This document shows, piece by piece, positions 11,730 through 19,437 of a stretch of 20,686 bases of DNA. Numbering within the stretch: the stretch's first letter is position 1; each line of letters begins with the position of its first letter. The DNA is taken from the NCBI RefSeq assembly GCF_000003605.2, contig NW_003107093.1, positions 325,383 to 346,068 on the forward strand, written 5' to 3'. The position numbers and the translations under genes are program-made. This DNA comes from Saccoglossus kowalevskii. Lineage: Eukaryota; Hemichordata; Enteropneusta; Harrimaniidae. The notes below the pieces were generated by a model, which was not told the origin of the DNA, made no database searches, and saw nothing but the letters and a program-made list of their open reading frames with translations.

Positions 11730-12710
11730 ACTAATATCTTAAGAACCATGTGTTGTTTGTTATGAAATGTTTAAATGCTATAAGCTAATGCACAGATTTT
11801 ATTATGATTTGGATTAAATCCATGCTTATTATTTACCTTATTTACATGATTAGCTCAATTAGCTGTTCCACTGATACTATTTAAAGAACTACTCATCAGA
11901 TTTTGATAAAACTGGTTACTTTTTGGAAACATTCATGCTATAAATTACCTAATTTGCATAATGATTAGTCAATTTGTAGTTTTTCAACTGATAATGATTA
12001 GTCATTTTTGGCTTTTCAACTGATATCTCAATGAAACCTGGTACATAGATGTCATAGGACAATGCACAGATCTTATAAGTTCTGGGATAATATCCATGTA
12101 TATTAATTACATAATTTGCATTTCAATGAAACTTGGTACATAGATTTTCCAGAACTATGCACATGCCTAACTAGTTTTGAATACAAACCTGTGCATATTT
12201 ATCACCTAATTTGCATGAACATTAGTCTTTTTTGGCCTTTCCACTGATATCTCAAGTATTAATCGTCATATTTCAATGAAATCTGGTACATAGATGTCAT
12301 AGGACAATGCACAGACCTGATAAGTTTTGGGTTAATATCCGTTCTTATTAATTACCTAATTTGCATAATTAGTGAAATTTTGGCTTTTCCGCTATTTCAA
12401 GTTCTATTTATTGCATTTCAATGAAACTTGGTACATAAATTTTATATGCACATGCCTAATTAGTTTTGAATAAAAATCGATGCATATTAATCACCTAATT
12501 TGCATAAAGATTACTCTAGTTTTGGCTTTTCCACTAATATCTCAAGTACCAAACATCACATTTCAATGGAACCTTATACATAAATGTCATATGACAATGC
12601 GCAGACCTGATAAGTTTTGGGTTAATATCCGTGCATATTAATACCTAATTTGCATAATTAGTACTAATCATATCATTTCAATGAAACTTGGTTACATGGA
12701 TGCTGATGGT
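11730..12710. repeat. Tandem satellite, about 145-bp monomers arranged as about 290-bp dimers
   Basis: The word TTTCAATGAAACTTGGTACA, or a close variant, recurs at 12027, 12121, 12271, 12416, 12561 and 12676. Each is followed by a stretch ending in ACCTAATTTGCATAATTAG or similar. Two monomer types alternate. Type A carries GTCATAGGACAATGCACAGA (12051, 12296, 12586); type B carries ATGCACATGCCTAA and TAGTTTTGAAT (about 12158, 12448). Same-type spacing is about 290 bp in the clean part. Earlier copies, from about 11730, are more decayed, and a GT-rich lead-in precedes them. Confidence 0.85.
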
Positions 12711-13069
12711 ATCTCAAAAAATCAGATTTAAATTGACCTTGTGGTAAAGGTGCCCTGGAATAAATTAGAATGAAAACCACAGATCAAATGTATTTTCTGT
12801 AAGTATTATAAACTTCAATAATGTGGATCACATTGTTTTCCCATTGTACATCTCAAATAGCAGACAAATATCAGTTACCAAGATTCTTCTTTGGGAGGCT
12901 AATACATTTTTAATGTTTACAATACTCTCAACACACCGGACTCATTTCTAAGCTTTCTCTGATTAGTATTTGGGATGGGGGTTTCTGTGAAGTTAGAATC
13001 TGAGGATTTTCGAATTAGTATATCCATGCTTTTATGAAAATATGCATGGAAAGGTCACAGCATTATACC

Positions 13070-13290
13070 CAGTGTTCTGTGGGAGAGGAACTCAGAAAGA
13101 GGCTTCTAAAGAAAACTTTAGTATATTGACAATATCATAAATGAACCCACTGATGGGTTAAATTAAAAAGAAACAAAAAATATAAAATGTTCCCTATCTA
13201 AAGATTGGTTTCCTTTACCTGTACATGCAGCAAAACAAGTTAATCGCCCAGGAACCTCTTTCTGAGTTACTAAGGCTCTCCCACGTAAAA
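13070..13290. mobile_element. MITE-like element with inverted ends
   Basis: The left arm at about 13079-13107 (GTGGGAGAGGAACTCAGAAA then GAGG) matches the reverse complement of the right arm at about 13251-13284 with small gaps. The shared core is AACTCAGAAAGAGG plus TGGGAGAG. The interior is about 140 bp of AT-rich, non-coding sequence. This fits a small non-autonomous DNA transposon. A target-site duplication is not evident, and the outer ends are hard to place. Confidence 0.5.
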
Positions 13291-13491
13291 CTGTGAGGGC
13301 GACGACCTATGAAAAGAGTCTACGTAGATGCAAATATTTTACAACACAGAATAAACAGAGGGAAGACAAATCATCAAACAACAATCATCTTGCTGCCCGC
13401 CTGCATACCAAGAGTGTATGCTGGTAAATAATGATCTAACGTATTTTCCCATAAAACCTTCCCTGCACTAATCGCCACATATTTATTACAG

Positions 13492-13560
13492 ACAGAGCGT
13501 CTTGGACCAGAAGAATGTTACAGATGTCAACTACATACAGAACATGTAGAGTGCGAGAAG
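13492..13560 (+). CDS. Exon 4: Cys/His cluster (residues 121-143)
   Basis: The acceptor is ATTTATTACAG and the donor AAG|GTATTC. It is 23 codons, phase 0 to 0. The segment contains ECYRCQLHTEHVEC, with Cys129, Cys132, His135, His138 and Cys141 each three residues apart. That spacing could bind a metal ion such as zinc, or line one face of a helix. No known zinc-finger consensus is matched, and it is too short to be a complete classical finger. It is the most cysteine-dense part of the protein. Confidence 0.7.
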
Positions 13561-13696
13561 GTATTCAGTATATTATAATCCGTATTTTGCCGACTCAAAA
13601 CCCTGGCCATGTAAAGTAGCTTTGAAAACTGATAATTTTATACTTATCATCGATATTATTATTTTTACTAACAATGCCTACTTATATTTGCATCAG

Positions 13697-13774
13697 CACA
13701 AGTACCTCCGCATCGGCGGCGGATTTCGTCACAGTTACTGGTACATACGGGGAATTCTAGATGTCATCGAGGAG
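13697..13774 (+). CDS. Exon 5: Gly/aromatic segment (residues 144-169)
   Basis: The acceptor is TTTGCATCAG and the donor the consensus GTAAGT. It is 26 codons, phase 0 to 0. It reads HKYLRIGGGFRHSYWYIRGI, followed by LDVIEE. With its Tyr, Trp, Phe and Ile it is the most hydrophobic, foldable-looking part of the head and may form a small structured unit with the preceding Cys/His exon. It ends in acidic residues leading into the helix of exon 6. Confidence 0.75.
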
Positions 13775-13895
13775 GTAAGTGCTGTTATATAATTACACGA
13801 TCATGTGCGTATACTAACCATTGTCAATTTTCCGTTTTCAATGTCCCACGCCAACTTGCGATGAATATATAATGCGAATTAATCTTACGATCTAG

Positions 13896-13971
13896 GAACA
13901 AAGAATCATTGCACAGGCAGCGATGAAAAAACTACAGGAAGAAGAAGAAGAACGTCGCCGAAAAGCAGAAC
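13896..13971 (+). CDS. Exon 6: short charged helix (residues 170-195)
   Basis: The acceptor is ACGATCTAG and the donor GAAC|GTAAGT. Entry is phase 0 and exit phase 1. It reads EQRIIAQAAMKKLQ, then five Glu, then RRRKAE. This is a typical Ala/Gln/Glu/Arg helix, likely a short coiled coil, with a sharp switch from five acidic to three basic residues. Without splicing, the frame would run on into intron sequence. Confidence 0.75.
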
Positions 13972-14174
13972 GTAAGTTCGTATTCGGAGTAACATTAAAA
14001 AAATACATCCTGCTTCTGTTTGTTTTAATATTATTAGTTTCCCTCTCCAAATACCAAATATACAATATGAAACTATGCACAGGTTCATACTATATTTTGC
14101 CAAAAAAATCAGGATCTGGCTATCAGCAAATGAGCTACTATAACTGAGCTATCATCATGTAATTGTATTCACAG

Positions 14175-14384
14175 CGAAACGACGGGTCAAGACGTACGTG
14201 CGAACTAAGAGCGGCAAAGTCGTCAAGAAGTATCACTACTTTACTGAAGATGAATACAAGGATTTTAAAAAAGACGACAAAACTGCGCGAAAAATGTTGG
14301 GTCTCAGCGAAGGCGAAGAATTGGAAGATTATAGTACTTCTAGGGGTGTTTATGTACAGAGCGATACCGGTGAATTTAAAAAAT
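14175..14384 (+). CDS. Exon 7: Lys-rich FTEDEY segment (residues 195-265)
   Basis: The acceptor is TGTATTCACAG and the donor AAAAAT|GTGAGT, with phase 1 in and out. The segment has a patterned look: VRTKSGKVVKKYHYFTEDEY, then a Lys/Asp run, then MLGLSEGEELEDY and a Thr/Ser/Gly tail ending GEFKK. Acidic and basic residues are mixed with aromatic ones, so it may fold or bind a partner. It is the best handle in the head for a homology search, being non-repetitive and 70 residues long. The family is not recognised. Confidence 0.85.
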
Positions 14385-14514
14385 GTGAGTAATCGATGAC
14401 GTCACGTTGTCATCAAACATTACGTCTATTGACTCTAGCGGGCGTGTGAGTACAGTACCATGTGAACTGTTCGCTGGAAGTTTTGTTGTTTATAACAAAT
14501 CTTGTTATTCACAG

Positions 14515-14605
14515 CAAGAAAACGTCGAGGCGATGTTAAAGACAGTGCTTATGAAGATTATGGTGATAATGACTCAGACAGGCACGTCCGGCACAGACGA
14601 CGAAG
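14515..14605 (+). CDS. Exon 8: linker into the Arg/Ser region (residues 265-295)
   Basis: The acceptor is TTGTTATTCACAG and the donor AAG|GTACTT. Entry is phase 1 and exit phase 2. It reads SRKRRGDVKDSAYEDYGDND and ends RHVRHRRR. It shows the pattern used downstream for the first time: a basic cluster, an acidic Tyr/Asp block, then a basic cluster. The donor is weaker than most in the gene. Confidence 0.75.
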
Positions 14606-14770
14606 GTACTTGTTTCATTTTGAGACTTTTAAGTAATTTGAGTAATTCACAAAGTATCATATTTACCAGATAAGGAGAAAACATATTGTTACAATGCGAA
14701 TATCGGAAGAGAATGCAATACAATACATCTACTAAGTGTATTTTGTCGATCTCCGTTATTTACTTTTCAG

Positions 14771-14910
14771 ATACAGTGATGATAGCCTGGAGAGTGGTAT
14801 GGGTGGTAGTATCGTCAGCGGGGAACGCCAGCATCGCCGCCATCGTCGCCATCGGCGTCGCTCGCGGTCTTTTAGTGACTCAGAAGACAGTAGAGATGGG
14901 TCACGTGGCG
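14771..14910 (+). CDS. Exon 9: first full Arg/His/Ser block (residues 295-342)
   Basis: The acceptor is TTTACTTTTCAG and the donor GGCG|GTAAGT. Entry is phase 2 and exit phase 1. It begins YSDDSLESGMGGSIVSGE, then HRRHRRHRRRSRS, then FSDSEDSRDGSRGG. SDSED and SDDS are CK2-like acidic phosphosites and the RS pairs are SR-kinase-like. An open minus-strand frame opposite is a by-product of the Arg and Ser codons. Confidence 0.8.
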
Positions 14911-15092
14911 GTAAGTTAACATAACACGGGGGACGGTTTGTGGGGCATGACTCCACTCTTATACAGCGTCTTCCCATTATTATTAACTCTATTAACTCTC
15001 GCTCCTTTCAAGTCACGGACCGGAAATCATTGGCTTTTTTGATCCGTGTATTTCTACTAGTATATGCTCATGCTTCCTCAACTGTCTTATAG

Positions 15093-15363
15093 GTCGAAGA
15101 CATAGGCGTAGAGGGCGTCGACACCACTCTAGCGACGACAGTGGCACAGACGTCGGAAGCGGAGATCGCCACCACAGAAGACGTCGCCATCATCGCCGAA
15201 GACGTAGCGGCAGTAGAGGGGGTAGTCGAGATTCTAGTTACGATAGTCATGATAGTCGGGATAGGCGAAGGCGTCGGAGACGTCGTCGAAGGAGTTATTC
15301 GTCTGGTTCGGGTAGTGATCGATCAAGGGAGAGATCTACAAGACGCAGACACCGTAGACACAG
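15093..15363 (+). CDS. Exon 10: long Arg/His/Ser block with ten consecutive Arg (residues 342-432)
   Basis: The acceptor is CAACTGTCTTATAG and the donor ACAG|GTACAA. Entry is phase 1 and exit phase 2. Blocks alternate: GRRHRRRGRRHHSSDD, a HHRRRRHHRRRR stretch at 368-379, GSRGGSRDSSYDSHDSRD, ten Arg at 399-408, then SYSSGSGSDRSRERS. Arginines use AGA, AGG, CGA, CGC, CGG and CGT mixed together, so the run is not a simple triplet-slippage tract. It looks disordered and strongly nucleic-acid-binding. Confidence 0.85.
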
Positions 15364-15490
15364 GTACAAAGCCAGTGACGCACTAGTATATCATTGTGTT
15401 TATATTATTAGTTATTTGTATTATTATTACGAGAATATTTTAAATACTACAAACGAATGTGTCGGATCATATTAATTATTTTTTCACCAG

Positions 15491-15609
15491 GGACGACTCA
15501 TCCGACTACAGCAGTCGAAGCAGAAGTGGTGGGCGTAGACGGCGTGGGGGTGGACGGCGTCGACGACGACGATCATACGATAGTGACTCAGGAAGCGCGG
15601 ATAGTAGAA
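15491..15609 (+). CDS. Exon 11: Arg/Gly and Ser/Asp block (residues 432-472)
   Basis: The acceptor is ATTTTTTCACCAG and the donor AGAA|GTAAGC. Entry is phase 2 and exit phase 1. It reads RDDSSDYSSRSRSGG, then RRRRGGGRRRRRR, then SYDSDSGSADSR. It repeats the acidic-Ser, then Arg/Gly, then acidic-Ser order of exons 9 and 10. RGG-type clusters are common arginine-methylation targets. Confidence 0.8.
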
Positions 15610-16124
15610 GTAAGCATTGGATTTATTATTATATGCATGTGTGTGTGTGTGTGTGTTTTTTTGAAGTGAAATAACCACGCACTTACGACTAACATAAAAT
15701 TTCACCACACTAATAACATTATAACTTCTAATTTTTCATGGAAGCATTAGGAGCTGTCAGGAATGAAACATGCGGTGTCAATTTCATGTTGATCACAATT
15801 CTTTAGACCTTTATTGGGAGTCACGTTGTCACCCCATTGTCAATTCATTCCAACATAGTGTACTAACTTGTTTTACTCACTCATTAATCGCATGATTACA
15901 GGATTGTTGGCTGAACATCGGTGATGGCGAGCGTCAAGCGCTGACTTATAACATACCTAGGGCAAGTAGGAATAACTGTCAGAGTTTTAATGTCTTCATC
16001 AGGGTATTAAATACGCATGCGCAGCTTGGTGAAATAGTCGCTTTAACTTTGACGATTTCCGATTGAGTATGTACGGTATAATATCATATCAATGTCATCA
16101 ATAATTGACATAACTACTGTTTAG
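15610..16124 (+). other. Intron 11 with a (GT)n microsatellite
   Basis: This 515-bp intron is the longest in the Arg/Ser region apart from intron 16. A GT dinucleotide run occupies about 15638-15655. An AG near 15900 is followed by an open stretch, but in the required phase it meets a TGA within about 25 bp, so no extra exon is called. Confidence 0.7.
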
Positions 16125-16417
16125 GACATTCACGGCGCCGACATTCTGGAAGGCGCCGCCATGGTAGGCGTCGTCGTGATTACAGTTACAGTGATGACGA
16201 AGGTAGTGCATATTCTGGAGATTCCAGAAGAGGCCGTGGTGAAGGAAGGCGGCGGAGACGGCATCGACGTAGAAGCTACGATAGTTACAGCGACAGTTAT
16301 AGCGATAATGGCAGTGATGGTGAAGGTGGTGGCAGGAGACGACGTGGCGGAAAACGTGGTGGTAAAGGCGGCCGCCGTCGTCGACGTCACAGTTACTCGT
16401 CTGACGATTATTCAGAT
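16125..16417 (+). CDS. Exon 12: largest Arg/Gly/Ser/Asp block (residues 472-569)
   Basis: The acceptor is ACTACTGTTTAG and the donor TCAGAT|GTAAGT. Entry is phase 1 and exit phase 0. Basic blocks (HSGRRRHGRRRR, GEGRRRRRHRRR, RRRRGGKRGGKGGRRRRRH) alternate with acidic Ser/Tyr blocks (DYSYSDDEGS, SYDSYSDSYSDNGSDGEGG, SYSSDDYSD). The near-regular SYSD repeats suggest growth by internal duplication of a short unit. The +1 frame is also open and Val-rich, a codon-composition shadow. Confidence 0.85.
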
Positions 16418-16585
16418 GTAAGTTATTTTTGACTCAGCGTTTTAGTGGTTTAGTTCCAATGTAATTAAAACTAATTACTGAATGTCGAGTCTTTTGGTCA
16501 GTAGTGACACTTCCTGTATTCAATGTAGGAGTGGCAGTTTGCATCGTGTACTATATTAAATCTATTGATTTACGTATATAAACAG

Positions 16586-16835
16586 GACAGTCGCGATGGT
16601 GGTGGTGGTGGTAGACGGAAAGGTCGTCGGCGCCGACGCTACAGTGACGATGAAGATGATTTCAGCGATGCTTCGAGTTCACGTCATGGTGGAAGACGAC
16701 GAGGTGGTAAAGGTGGGAGGCGTCGCCGACGAGGCAGGCGTCGAGATAGCTACAGCGATGGTGAAGGCAGCTACAGTGATGATTATAGTGACCACGGCAG
16801 ACGGAGGCGAGGGCGGAGAGGTCGGCGACGCGATG
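16586..16835 (+). CDS. Exon 13: Arg/Gly/Ser/Asp block and seed of the duplicated unit (residues 570-653)
   Basis: The acceptor is ACGTATATAAACAG and the donor GATG|GTATGT. Entry is phase 0 and exit phase 1. It opens DSRD followed by five Gly, then basic RRKGRRRRR, acidic YSDDEDDFSD, GGRRRGGKGGRRRRRGRRR, and SYSDGEGSYSDDYSDH. Its last 75 bases or so, DDYSDHGRRRRGRRGRRR plus Asp, match exons 14-16. The intron after it also matches theirs. Confidence 0.85.
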
Positions 16836-17026
16836 GTATGTAAATATATGTATAAGCATCTGATTAAGCATGCCAATTTTCCAATTTAAATGATTAAATA
16901 TACTACTATAATTTTATTATTTCCTCGAAATTGTACTTTTAATTATCTAATACCCTATCGAATCGCATGGCCCCTTGAACCATGCACCTAAACTATATCT
17001 CAAAAATAGAATATTTCAATTTTCAG

Positions 17027-17101
17027 ACGATTATAGTAGCAGTGATGACGATAGTGACCACAGTAGACGGAGGCGAAGGCGAAAAGGTCGACGACGGCAT
17101 G
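17027..17101 (+). CDS. Exon 14: duplicated DDYSSSDDDSD-Arg cassette, copy 1 (residues 653-678)
   Basis: It is 75 bp, phase 1 to 1. Its acceptor is TTTCAATTTTCAG and its donor CATG|GTAAAT. It encodes DDYSSSDDDSDHSRRRRRRK followed by GRRRH. An acidic Ser-rich half (CK2-like SDDD) is joined to a basic half. Because it is symmetric and a multiple of three, it can be included or skipped without a frameshift. Confidence 0.88.
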
Positions 17102-17313
17102 GTAAATAAAAAAAAACATATATACATGTTAGATTAAGCATGTCCTCTTTATTCCTAATTTTTAAATTACTATACTTTTATTATTACGTGTTTTGATGCT
17201 ATACTGTTTCTCATCGTCTCCTATCGCATGCCACCTTATAAGGTAATATATCTACCTAAAATATTTATCTATCTGTTTCACATCTCCCCGAAATGATATA
17301 TTTAAATTTTCAG

Positions 17314-17388
17314 ACGATTACAGTAGCAGTAATGACGATAGTGACCAGAGTAGACGGGGGCGAAGGCGAAAAGGTCGACGACGACATG
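17314..17388 (+). CDS. Exon 15: duplicated cassette, copy 2 (residues 678-703)
   Basis: It is 75 bp, phase 1 to 1, with acceptor TTTAAATTTTCAG and a weaker donor, CATG|GTATAT. It encodes DDYSSSNDDSDQSRRGRRRK followed by GRRRH. It differs from copy 1 at three residues: Asp to Asn, His to Gln and one Arg to Gly. Confidence 0.88.
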
Positions 17389-17574
17389 GTATATGTACAT
17401 GCTTGATTAAGCATACCATTTTCCCTTATATTTTCAAATGACTATACTTTTATTATTACGTATCTTGATACTATACTATTTCTGATCGTCTCTTATCGCA
17501 TGCCACCTAAAGGTATTGAACTATCCATCGATCTGTTTCACTAACCCCCAAAAATAATATATTTCAATTTTCAG

Positions 17575-17670
17575 ACGATCCCAGTAGCAGTGATGACGAT
17601 AGCGACCACAGTAGACGGGGGCGACGTCGAAGAGGCCGAGGCAGAGGCCGAGGCAGAGGCCGGCGGCATG
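17575..17670 (+). CDS. Exon 16: duplicated cassette, copy 3, with RG expansion (residues 703-735)
   Basis: It is 96 bp, phase 1 to 1. Its acceptor is TTTCAATTTTCAG and its donor CATG|GTACAT. It encodes DDPSSSDDDSDHSRRGRRRR, then GRGRGRGRRH. The extra 21 bp compared with copies 1 and 2 come mainly from a 12-bp tandem repeat, AGAGGCCGAGGC, from 17631 to about 17663, which builds the Gly-Arg run. Such GR/RG runs are typical arginine-methylation and RNA-binding sequences. Tyr is replaced by Pro at the third residue. Confidence 0.87.
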
Positions 17671-18637
17671 GTACATACTTATATGCGTACACAACATTTC
17701 AATCATTCAAAATTTAATAAATGTTATTGCCCAAAAATATAACCCTTGAAAACGTCAATATTAGATGCTCGTATGCGCTTCGGTAGCAGGGTCATATCTT
17801 CGTTATTTTAACAACTTTCAATAACCATTGTAATGCATGCAGTTGGCTCCTATTCCATGCTTGAACATTGTAATATTCTAATCTCAGATACAATATTAAA
17901 AAAAAACTAATGGGCGTGTAAAGCGACAGCGGACTATATACCATGGAATTTCGTATAATGCCATTTTGGGTTTTTTATTTGCAGGTTTGACACGAGAATC
18001 ATCCACATCGTTTTCCATGAGAGGTTCGATCATAAACATGCCGTTGGTGGCGGCAGTCACATCAATCTAATTTTTCTCATTTTCAAAAAAAGGGACCATC
18101 TTGTTTTTCAAGTTTTAACAGCGTCATTTCACTACATGTCAAAGCAATTGAAATCACAGAGTATGAAATACATCAACACATCATTCTACATTTTCAGTTG
18201 TTACGCCATCGGTGGTAACTAACACAATTAACATTCACCTTTCGTTTTCACAGGTGGTTGCTTTAACTGTTTATAATGTGGTATTGCAGTTTTCGCACTA
18301 TTGTACACTAACTGTGGTGGCGCACTTTGCTGTTGCACGACGAATTCATCTTGTTTTTATATATTTTCATATTTTGTATGATTTATCGCAATTGTATGTC
18401 CAATATAATATGCATTTATCACATTAGTCAAATTGAAATTGAATATTGTTACGATGAATAGTTTTCTAAGTTCAAAATTTAAAATTGATCTATAAGATCT
18501 GTGCGTACGCCCTCTCGTGGTATTGTCAATGAAAACGTTGAATTATTTTATTCCTACGTCAATTTGAGTTTTTTTGTGCAGTGATATTTCATTCTGTGCG
18601 TTATATAATTAAACTTGTTTTCATAATTATTTTGTAG
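17671..18637 (+). other. Intron 16, 967 bp, with possible alternative exon ends
   Basis: This is the longest intron after intron 3. It contains a strong acceptor at 17984 followed by an in-frame open stretch (listed separately). It also has weaker AG sites after T-rich tracts at about 18197 and 18254, whose in-phase reading is very short. The orphan open frame at 18212-18427 shows no motif. Confidence 0.6.
17985..18070 (+). CDS. Possible alternative terminal exon, or 39-bp cassette exon
   Basis: The acceptor GGGTTTTTTATTTGCAG is strong. Entered in phase 1 from exon 16, it reads GLTRESSTSFSMRGS, continues for 28 codons and stops at TAA 18068-18070. That would give a short isoform of about 762 residues lacking all C-terminal helical modules. 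Alternatively a weak donor, GAGAG|GTTCGA at about 18023, would make a 39-bp, phase-neutral cassette joining exon 17. No clear AATAAA follows closely, so the terminal version lacks support there. Confidence 0.3.
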
Positions 18638-18662
18638 ACTATTATAGCAGTGATTCGTACAG
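18638..18662 (+). CDS. Exon 17: 25-bp micro-exon (residues 735-743)
   Basis: The acceptor is TTATTTTGTAG and the donor ACAG|GTAAGG. It enters in phase 1 and exits in phase 2, so it is the adaptor between the phase-1 cassettes and the phase-2 C-terminal modules. It encodes DYYSSDSYR. Its first bases, ACTATTATAGCAGTGAT, resemble the start of exons 14-16, suggesting a truncated relative of that cassette. Skipping it would shift the frame of everything downstream, so it should be constitutive if the model is right. Confidence 0.7.
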
Positions 18663-18823
18663 GTAAGGATATAGTTTTACAAAAAAATATTAAAGTGTCA
18701 TAACAATAAAATCGTGTGTGTCAAATTATATAAACCAAATACGATTCAATCCACTCAATCGTGTGGCATTATAAATATATTACGAGTTATATTAACACAT
18801 TACGTAACTTCCTATCAATACAG

Positions 18824-19105
18824 TTCGTCCTCAAGAAGTTCGGTTGTAAGCCTTGCCAGTGCAGCTAGTAGCGTCCATAGCAGCGAGTTGTCAAGTATCC
18901 ATGGCGATTTTAGCGAAAGTGAGATCAAACGCATGAAACAGGAAAAAAAGCTGAAGAAGATGCAGGAGAAAATGGAGAAGAAACAAGAGCAGAAAATAGA
19001 ACAGCGCAGGGAGATACGGGAAGTAAAGAGAGCGGAGAAACGCAAAGAGAAGCAGGAGAAAAGGGAACGTAAGAGAGAACGGCGGAAAGATAGAGAGCGA
19101 CGACG
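18824..19105 (+). CDS. Exon 18: Ser-rich leader plus charged helix, module 1 (residues 743-837)
   Basis: The acceptor is CTATCAATACAG and the donor CGACG|GTAATG, phase 2 to 2. The leader includes SVVSLASAASSVHSSELSS, then IHGDFSESE. A helix of about 60 residues rich in Lys, Glu, Gln and Arg follows, for example MKQEKKLKKMQEKMEKKQEQ. Residues lack a clear heptad of hydrophobics, so a stable single alpha helix is as likely as a coiled coil. It is the longest of the three modules. Reading on without splicing gives CGG TAA, an immediate stop. Confidence 0.88.
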
Positions 19106-19437
19106 GTAATGCCATATTTTTTTTCCTTTTTTTATATACATTTTGCGTTTTCTTGATCAACATTTTTATTTTGTTAACGGTGATTATTTATAGAAAAGTT
19201 GTCCTTGAAAGGTTAAAAGTTAATTAACTTGAGGTGAAAGTTTACTCATCGAGGTCTATTAAGCGCTCAGCCTAAATGTGAGCAAAACGCATAACATGAG
19301 TGTGAGGGAAGAGAACACGGAAAAGACAAATTTCTCTGAGAATACTAGTAACTAGTATAATTACCAGTACCATTAGAAAAAAATCATTATATTATGAATC
19401 GTCATATTGTCTAAAGTGATGTGTTTATTGTACTTAG
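19106..19437 (+). other. Intron 18
   Basis: The intron is 332 bp, from GTAATG to TTATTGTACTTAG, with a T-run just after the donor. It contains no other feature and no polyadenylation hexamer near the retained-intron stop. Confidence 0.7.

Larger units (their letters stand above)
11462..13491 (+). other. Intron 3, hosting satellite and MITE-like repeats
   Basis: It runs from GTATAAG to ATTTATTACAG. About half of it is repeats: a GT-rich patch at about 11685-11725, a tandem satellite at about 11730-12710 and an inverted-repeat element at about 13070-13290. No exon was found inside. Confidence 0.65.
16760..17670 (+). repeat. Tandem exon-plus-intron duplication, units about 266-287 bp
   Basis: Three intron-plus-exon units follow exon 13: 16836-17101, 17102-17388 and 17389-17670. 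Coding parts are near-copies of the exon 13 tail. Introns also align: all share GATTAAGCAT (about 16862, 17132, 17404), a CGCATGCCACCT-like word (about 16965, 17226, 17497) and a TTTCAATTTTCAGACGAT-like acceptor. Homology through both intron and exon shows genomic tandem duplication, probably by unequal crossing-over, and not exon capture. Confidence 0.9.

Noticed and set aside
11730-12710. CRISPR-like or other spaced repeat array
   Set aside because: Repeat units are contiguous 145-bp monomers with diverged sequence, with no constant short repeat and unique spacers; a satellite explains it.
15899-15930. Possible extra exon after ATTACAG in intron 11
   Set aside because: In the phase required by exon 11 it meets TGA within about 25 bases, and no donor precedes the stop.
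15068-16876. Minus-strand Thr/Ser/Ala/Pro-rich open frames opposite exons 10-13
   Set aside because: These are antisense shadows of Arg/Gly/Ser codons. They have no splice pattern and the plus-strand frame is continuous across junctions.
16161-16889. Long Val/Thr/Ala-rich open frames in the +1 frame of exons 12 and 13 (16161-16421, 16596-16889)
   Set aside because: They arise because Arg, Gly, Asp and Ser codons shifted by one base read as Val, Ala and Thr. They run past the splice donors and lack support of their own.
18255-18280. Possible exon after TTTTCACAG at about 18254, reading a short Gly/Cys peptide
   Set aside because: It stops after about seven codons, too short to support without transcript evidence.
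18815-19163. Minus-strand Phe/Leu/Ser-rich frames opposite exon 18, hydrophobic enough to look like a membrane protein
   Set aside because: Lys and Glu codons read in reverse give Phe, Leu and Ser. The plus-strand module is repeated three times with matching phases.
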